DNA of 64,000 nt, from positions 14,450,491 to 14,514,490 of the forward strand of contig OX442317.1 in assembly GCA_949358305.1 (NCBI GenBank). The letters run 5' to 3'. Shown here piece after piece: positions 58,094 to 64,000 of the stretch. Both the position numbers and the translations under genes were made by a program. Under the pieces are notes generated by a model. It was not told the DNA's origin and made no database searches. It was given only the letters and a program-made list of their open reading frames with translations. Position 1 is the first letter of the stretch; the number at the start of each line of letters is the position of its first letter. The DNA comes from Strigamia acuminata (lineage: Eukaryota > Arthropoda > Chilopoda > Geophilomorpha > Linotaeniidae).

Positions 58094-61003
58094 ATGGCTA
58101 CAGGAGGTGGATCAAGGTCAGGTTCAGGGAGAACAACGCCAACAACGGTTGAGCAACAACAGCCGGAAGAAATGGACGTGTTGTCTGGGAGGTTCACGAC
58201 TTTGGGGATCTCTTTGGACGCGCTTTTGAGAAGGTCCTTGACACTAAAAGATACCGGCGAGCTGGAAGCTGTAGAAATGGCTGCAGATGAACAGATGATG
58301 AGAATGATAAACGACCTGAACACGATGCAGCCCAACCTGACAAGAGATCAGTACTTGGCAAATCTAAGGGAAATCGAAGAGTTAGAGACACCGATTTCAG
58401 TTCTTAAGCACAGAACCCGAATGTCAAAGAAGTTCGTGACGCATTGGTCAGCAAATCCAGCAAATGCTTCAGCGTTGACGACCAGTACGTCTCAGAGTTC
58501 GATTTTGAACCAGACCTTGTCGCAATCGACAAGAAGGCATAATAATGCAAAGCTTCCTAAGTTGGAAATGCGGAAATTCAATGGAGATGTGACGACATTT
58601 CGTCCCTTCCTAAGCAGCTTTGATTCTGCTGTTCACAGCAACCCTGATTTGTCAGAAATTGAGAAGTTGCAATACTTGCAGTCGCTGTGCACGGGAGAAG
58701 CTGCCATGCTGATCTCTGCATTCCCTTTAGTGGACGGTAATTACAATTTGGCAAGAGAAGAGTTGGAACGTTCCTACGGGGACGATGAAGCCCAGAGAGT
58801 GGCATTGGTCAAGTCCATAAGGGATATGAAACAGGTTACGGAATTGCATCCGGTCAAAGCTGTCCGTACACAGTTGACCAAGGTGTCCACTGCTATCCGC
58901 TTGCTGGAGCAGTTGAGCGTTCCAGTACAGACTGCTGGTCTGCTTCTGGCACCCGACGTGCTGAGGAAATTTCCACCTGCCATGGTGATGAGGTTTTACC
59001 AGCAGCAAGGGGCTAAGACCTCAAATTTAGTGACAATCTTGAATTTCTTTGCGGCTGAAGTTCAGCTCTTGGAGCAGATGGAAGATGTCATGGGGGCAGG
59101 AGGTCTTGCAACTAAGAAAGACAAGTCTGGAAGTTCCGACAAGGATAAGGATCAACGCAAGGGCACGATGTCCACCTGCGCTACGTCCAAAAAAGCCAAA
59201 GAGTCTTTTAGCCCAAAGCTGACCGTGGGAAGCGCAATTTGCATTTTTTGCAAAGAAGGTCATGCTAACGCTTTCTGTAGGAAAGAAATGAGCGTGGCAG
59301 AGAAGACCACGATTATTCAACAGAACCGACTTTGCTTCAATTGCCTGCAAGAGGGACACAGGGCAATGCGGTGCCAGGTTAAAACCAGCTGCAGGACTTG
59401 CGGCGGACGACATCATTCGTCCATCTGCAGGAAATTGAACACAGGAAATGGAGGTGGGATAGAGAAGCCCAAGGACGTGAGCGCGAACGTTTCCTTGGCG
59501 ATCTCCTCAACACTTCAGTTGATGATATTCACAGCGGAGTTAAAAACAAAGTCTGGAGGTTCGCACACGATCCGTGGCATGTTAGATCCGGGCAGCCATC
59601 GGTCCTACATTTTAAAGAGTGTAGCCGACCGGATACGGTTGAAGAGTTGTGGGTCAATCGAAGCCACAGCCCAACGCCTCAATGAAGAGGATAATGCTGG
59701 ATCGACGTCTTACGACGTTTACAAGCTACTCCTTCAGTCTAGACACGGAGCCAGAGAGCTCAAGGTGACGGCTTTAAGCGCAAGAAGCCTACCGCATGTG
59801 TATGGGATAGCCAGCCCTGATACCATTCAGAAAGTTAAAGATTTGGGGTTCGAATTGGCTGAGGACTTACCCTCGACTGCGGGCAATGTTGATATCTTGC
59901 TTGGAGTTGATGTTTGGTGGGAAATCTGCCTTGACGGACGAAAGCGATTGGATAACCGCTTGGGTTTGGTCAATACCATTTTTGGGTGGGTGTTGTCCGG
60001 AGCCGCTGGGTCGACAGATGTCTTCTCAGAGAGCTCGCGTGACGTGTCTTGCTGCAACACCTGTGAGATTAAGACTGGCCATGATTTGGAAAAGCTTTGG
60101 AGTTTGGAGGCTGTTGGGATTACCGCTGGCGAACGCGATTCAGATTTTGTTCGAGATCGCTTTGAGAAGTCGCACAAGCGAATGGAGGATGGTCGCTACC
60201 AAGTTTGCTTGCCCTTTAACGATAAGATCGGGGCTTTGGAGTCAAACTGGGAGTTGGCTCTGAACCAACTATCACATACGCTTAGGCGAATTGATACTAA
60301 CCGCGACCACAAGGAACGTTATAACAAAGCCATGTGGGACTACGTCAAGGAAGAGCACGCGGAAGTAGTACCTCTTGCAGAGAGATACAAGAAAACTGGA
60401 GTTTATGTTATTCCGCACCATCCAGTGATCAAGGAGGACCGGGAAACGACCAAGTTCCGTGTCGTTTTCAACGCGTCGTCGGCGAAGAAGGGGCTACCTT
60501 CGCTGAACGACTGTCTGTATCCTGGCCCTTCTTTAAATCCGGATATTGTCCCAGTCATGATCCGTTTTCGCCTTTTCTGTGTAGTGGCGATAGCAGACAT
60601 TAAGCAGGCTTTCCTGCAAGTGCTGATTAATCCTGACCACTGCGATTTTTTGCGGTTCCTTTGGGTCTCAGAAGAATATTTCCAAGAAGGATATTCTTGG
60701 CAGAATTTGTGGGATCACCTGGTCGTTTTAAGAATGATAGTCGTCCCTTTCGAGGTGAATTCGTCGCCATTCTTGTTGTGCGCTGTCATCCGCGCGCAAG
60801 GGCGATTGTATTTGGTGCTTTTCCCCAAAGAGGCAGACGCCCTTGATAAGGGCATCTACATGGACGATTTGACGTCCGGGGCCGATGGAACCCAAGAGAC
60901 GGTTCAGCACTGTGTTGTAGCAAACAACCTTGGATCTCACAGGGGAGGACTGGCGAATTGGTCACCAAACTCTGGAAACCGCCCGAGACTGTATAGTGGT
61001 TGA
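58094..61003 (+). pseudogene. gag-pol: BEL/Pao gag-pol, truncated in RT by antisense LTR (family A)
   Basis: The 969-codon frame is native to about residue 940. It holds a DUF1759-like Gag (near residues 155-330), cysteine/histidine knuckles, a protease with DPGSHRSYI, and RT up to YMDD at 922-925. The last ~29 residues are translated from an antisense LTR (60916 onward) and are not part of the protein family. The RT C-terminal part, RNase H and integrase are missing here. In RT, position 887 is Glu (VPFEVNSS) where families B and C have Gly in VPFG, a likely damaging change. The copy could still make Gag and protease but not replicate alone. The ATG follows a splice-acceptor-like site by 7 nt. 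Confidence 0.9.
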
Positions 61004-61265
61004 TGAAACAAGCTGAAATCCTTTCTCTGAGCCCAAGCCTAACTTGAAGAAGGATTAGGCCTGACTGCATGAAACTAGGCCTAACTGCATTTAGATGAAG
61101 TGATTGGCAAAACCTCTTTAGCTGCTGGGTAGAAATTCTGTGCTCCCAGGGAGGAGGAGAGCAGGCAAAGCTCTCTACTCACAAGTCATCCTGTTTATTG
61201 AAGTAAAATAAACCCAGGAATAATTTATCCAAAGAAGGAGGAAAAACATCAACTGGCTTTAATAC
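60916..61265 (-). repeat. Antisense family A LTR fragment (350 bp)
   Basis: Reverse complement of about 57002-57350. It begins exactly at the LTR terminus (TGTAGC, the complement of GCTACA), so it is the 3' end of a minus-strand family A LTR inserted into the pol of the plus-strand copy, not a random rearrangement. It is cut at 61265 by the family D element; the rest is expected beyond the window. Confidence 0.85.
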
Positions 61266-63152
61266 TGTTGCGAATCAGTTCGAAACAGGAAATGCTTCTC
61301 AAAATATAAAGGAAAGAAAAGATGGTGAAAGTTGAAATAAGTCCGAACTTTTCACTAAAAAAGAAAGAAAGAAAGAAATAAATTAGCTAAATTTATTTAC
61401 CTTTCAGAAGACAATCAGTTGTCACTTAGTTGAAGTCGAATAGGCATAATCTCGGGTTGTCGATCAAATTGAAGTTCTAGAAGATTCTGAAAAGGAGTTC
61501 GAGCTTTTAAATAATTGTTCATATCGGAAATTAATTGCTATAACTTATCTGAATGTGAAGAACTCCCCGGGTCATGATACAAGCTCGGGAGTCGAGTATG
61601 TCTGAAAGGAAAATACGGGTTAATTATAATCGAGGGTTACAGTGTTTCATTTGCGTTGATTTATTTTCTTACGGATAAATTAAGACGGTTCGCTGGAGTG
61701 GGGTAGAAGTCACAAATCTGCCTCATATGTGGGAATAACTGTAAATGAGAGAAGGTTTAAATTAAAACGGATGTTTGGTTTGGTTAAATATGTTTACACG
61801 AAATGTTAAGTTATGTTTTAATTTATAACCAATTATTTGCTCACCTTAATCTTACGAAATCCGGATGAATGAGGCAGGAGTCACCGGCCTGCTTCATATG
61901 AGGGAATGACTGTAAATAAAGAATGTATAAGTTAGATATAATTGCGTTACTTGTTAAATTTATGTTTGACTTTATACTCGTGAAATTATTTACCTTAAGT
62001 TTGGCTGAATCCGGATGCAATTCGGTTCGGGAGTTGCACGAGGCTGTAAATAGATATTAAGTTTTATTTACACTTGTTATTGATTCAAATATTTATTTAC
62101 CTTATAGTTATATCGCTGAATAACATCTCACGCGGTTGCAAAGTCGAGGAGACGGAAATCGTACGGCTTGGTTCGGGTGATGGACGCTGAAATGGCCAAA
62201 AGAAACGCTCGTTTAAGCTCAAAGACACAAGCAATATGTTGGAAGGAAATACATATGTGCTTACTTACCTGAGCGGTAATTCATGGGATCGCGGGAGAGA
62301 AGTAATCCGCAGCAAAAGGCGATCGTGAGCGACGGCGTTGCATTAGGTCGGCCATTTTCAGTAGTAGAGACCCGGATGAAGCGTGCGGTTGAAGTTTTCC
62401 TCGATTATCTGTTGAAATAAATAGAAATTAGGTTTGATTGTACAATTAGAGGAATTAGTTTAATTAATTTGTTCACTTTCACTCCTGATTTAATTTCGAT
62501 GTGACAGTAGACGATTTGCGAGCGATGACAAGACGCGATGGAGCATTCATACTCGCAAATGACGTCATACACGGAGGAGTTGTATTTTATTAATGTTTAT
62601 ACAACTCAAGTTGTTATTTGTTAGTTTAAAACATGTTTTTCTCTCGGATTGCTACTCTTTACGTGATCTGAGAAGTTTAGTTAAGTTTGATTATTTGTAT
62701 GCAATCATTTTCAATGTTAAATTACATACTTTTGTTGAAGTGATGATTTTAGGCCAGAAAAGCGCCTGACACTTTTCCCCCATGTTACATTTAATTGGGA
62801 AACTTCATGCCTTCTATAAATGAAGTTTCTAATGTATAATTAAGACATTTATGCAATGTTAGGCTTAAAATCATAACCCTTGTTTTGTGACACTTGATAT
62901 TTAATTGTTGTCAATCTCGTGTCACGTTTCGTCTCATTGTTAAAAGGATTAAATTCCTCACTTGCGAATAAAATATCAAGTTGAATAGTCAACTCCTCTC
63001 TCTCTCCATATCTCCTTGCAAAACAACAAAAAATGCTGAAGACCAGGCATAACGACGAGAGTCGATGCGACTCAGATCGGGCGATTTGCACAAGGCAAAT
63101 AAATGCTCCGTGCCCGAATCCTATCTTCGGATCGCTGGCGTCGGAATCGACA
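61266..63152 (+). repeat. Family D LTR, copy 2 (5' LTR, ~1887 bp)
   Basis: Matches 574-2319 with scattered differences and an extra ~140 bp near 62701-62850. Ends TCGACA. It keeps TGACGTCA at 62560-62567, but the TATA box of copy 1 reads TATACAA here. Confidence 0.85.
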
Positions 63153-63626
63153 GGCGATACGAAAAAGTGGTGCCGTGGACCAAAATGCGAGCCAGGGAAG
63201 TGTGGGCCTAATTCGAATGGAGACGATTCGAAAATAGAAATGGCGGACGTACAGCAAAAGGAATTGTTTCAAGTGGAAACAAGGACGACTGTTCGCCAAG
63301 AGAGCAATGCTGAGAAGCTGGCGGTAAGACGTAGAAAATATGAGAGAATTAATCGAGAAAAGGCGCTGAAGATTGAGCATGCTGCACGCCTCGTGAAGTG
63401 GAAAATAGCCGCTCTTAATCGGAAGACGTTAGGCCTGAAGATTAAACTAACATTCGAATGTACCGTTAAGAAGTTTACAGCAAAGGGGGCCACATACGAA
63501 GACACAACGCAATGGAGATACGGATATGGTGTTGGAACGTCGGGACAACGCGAAAAGAGCTCAGTTCAAGACGGAGCCGATGACGAAGCGAGCATCGAGA
63601 TGAGAATCCATTACAAAGAGACTTAA
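63033..63626 (+). CDS. Unrecognised 197-codon frame spanning LTR, PBS and leader (family D)
   Basis: The frame starts in the last 120 bp of the LTR, crosses the spacer and primer site and continues about 460 bp into the interior. It is preceded by CAACAAAAA, an A-rich start context. The product is strongly basic. It includes a cysteine-bearing patch WCRGPKCEPGKCG encoded by the primer-site region, a charged, probably helical segment (about residues 92-135, rich in Arg/Lys/Glu) and an acidic Ser/Asp tail. Copy 1 encodes the same first 45 residues except one Glu/Lys change. I recognise no family; it could be a short Gag-like or accessory protein, or a chance frame. Confidence 0.35.
   Translation: MLKTRHNDESRCDSDRAICTRQINAPCPNPIFGSLASESTGDTKKWCRGPKCEPGKCGPNSNGDDSKIEMADVQQKELFQVETRTTVRQESNAEKLAVRRRKYERINREKALKIEHAARLVKWKIAALNRKTLGLKIKLTFECTVKKFTAKGATYEDTTQWRYGYGVGTSGQREKSSVQDGADDEASIEMRIHYKET
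63168..63187 (+). promoter_or_regulatory. Primer-binding site, family D
   Basis: TGGTGCCGTGGACCAAAATG starts 15 nt after the LTR end. The first part fits the BEL-type TGGTGCCGTG(G)ACC pattern; the downstream AGGAT core of the other families is absent. Confidence 0.6.
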
Positions 63627-64000
63627 TTGAGAAGATCAAGACTTTTTGACTTGTTTTTGTGTTATATTGAATTTTGTGTTCAGTTATGCAATAGTTTTAA
63701 GTTTTTGATTTTTCTGTTAGTCTGTAAGTTTTTGGATTCAACCACCGGTTACGAGAGATGGATTCACTGAATGAATACAAGGTTGGTGAACAACTTTTAG
63801 CATGTTTTTTAGCATAAAGAGTTTTCGTTTAAGTTTGAGAAATTTAACAGAGTTTGTCATGATTTGGTTTTTGCTTTAAGATAGCTTTAAGTTAGGCTAA
63901 GTGTGGCTTTCTCTACCCCCCGGTAGTTGCAGAGAGAGAATGGATCGCAAGTCGCTTTGTAAAAAAGGGTTTTTTGATTTTGCAAAATAAGATTCAGTGC
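63627..64000 (+). other. Family D interior, no gene seen
   Basis: 374 bp of T-rich sequence after the 197-codon frame with no convincing coding frame. CCACCGGTTACGAGAG (near 63740) and CCCCGGTAGTTGCAGAGAG (near 63919) are loosely similar, but I see no clear repeat structure. Confidence 0.5.

Larger units (their letters stand above)
55778..60915 (+). mobile_element. Family A BEL element with coding region, truncated by insertion
   Basis: 5' LTR, primer site, leader, gag and half of pol of a plus-strand BEL element inserted in the satellite. Its LTR and leader are of the same family as the LARD at 4976. The internal part is interrupted at 60916 by an antisense LTR of the same family. Any continuation and the 3' LTR lie beyond the window. 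Confidence 0.9.
61266..64000 (+). mobile_element. Family D LTR retroelement (copy 2), 5' part
   Basis: Plus-strand element with full 5' LTR, 15-nt spacer, primer site and the start of the internal region; it runs off the window. It is inserted in the antisense family A LTR, and the bases before it (AATAC) are the candidate target duplication. No gag-pol domain is visible in the 850 bp of interior present. Confidence 0.8.

Noticed and set aside
60916-61265. Inverted LTR as an assembly chimera
   Set aside because: It begins exactly at the natural LTR terminus, which an arbitrary misjoin would rarely do; nested insertion is simpler, though long reads should confirm.
1-64000. Host protein-coding genes
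   Set aside because: Every long frame is accounted for by retroelements; the rest is satellite, LTR or untranslated element sequence.

Overview
The window is eukaryotic repetitive DNA, almost certainly from an animal and most likely an invertebrate. I see no host protein-coding gene, rRNA or tRNA gene. The animal call rests on several full BEL/Pao-type LTR retrotransposon polyproteins, a TTAA-flanked piggyBac-like element and a long A+T-rich satellite. I cannot name the species.

The substrate is one tandem satellite with monomers of about 140 or 147 bp, all in the same orientation. Younger insertions split it into three blocks: 2335-4674, 22405-36674 and 46130-55777. Together these hold about 26 kb, or roughly 180 monomers, with clear higher-order repeat structure. 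Removing the insertions restores the monomer phase exactly at two junctions.

Left side. Positions 1-2334 are the 3' end of an LTR element (family D here), and its LTR abuts the satellite. At 4675 a 432-bp piggyBac-like MITE sits in a TTAA of the satellite. The MITE is split by a BEL-type LTR element (family A, 4976-22268, 5-bp target duplication TGAAT). That element has two LTRs of equal length that look identical but no recognisable gag-pol, so it resembles a LARD. It is in turn split by a complete BEL element (family B, 11143-19937) with an intact 1750-codon gag-pol frame. This is a four-layer nest.

Middle. A complete minus-strand BEL element (family C, 36675-46129) with matching 1549-bp LTRs, a 4-bp target duplication TTTG and an intact 1809-codon gag-pol lies inside a satellite monomer.

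Right side. A family A element with coding capacity (55778-60915) is inserted in the satellite. Its gag-pol is cut just after the RT YMDD motif by the terminus of an antisense family A LTR (60916-61265). That LTR is itself interrupted by a second family D element (from 61266 to beyond the window end).

How the parts relate. Families B and C encode Gag (DUF1759-like), CCHC knuckles, an aspartic protease, RT, RNase H, integrase and a DUF5641-like C-terminus. The LARD shares LTR, primer-binding region and leader with the coding family A element, so it was probably mobilised in trans. All four families share a primer-site motif offset 13-15 nt from the LTR, and their LTRs open with short stem-loops. 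LTR identities and junctions were judged by eye, not by alignment software.
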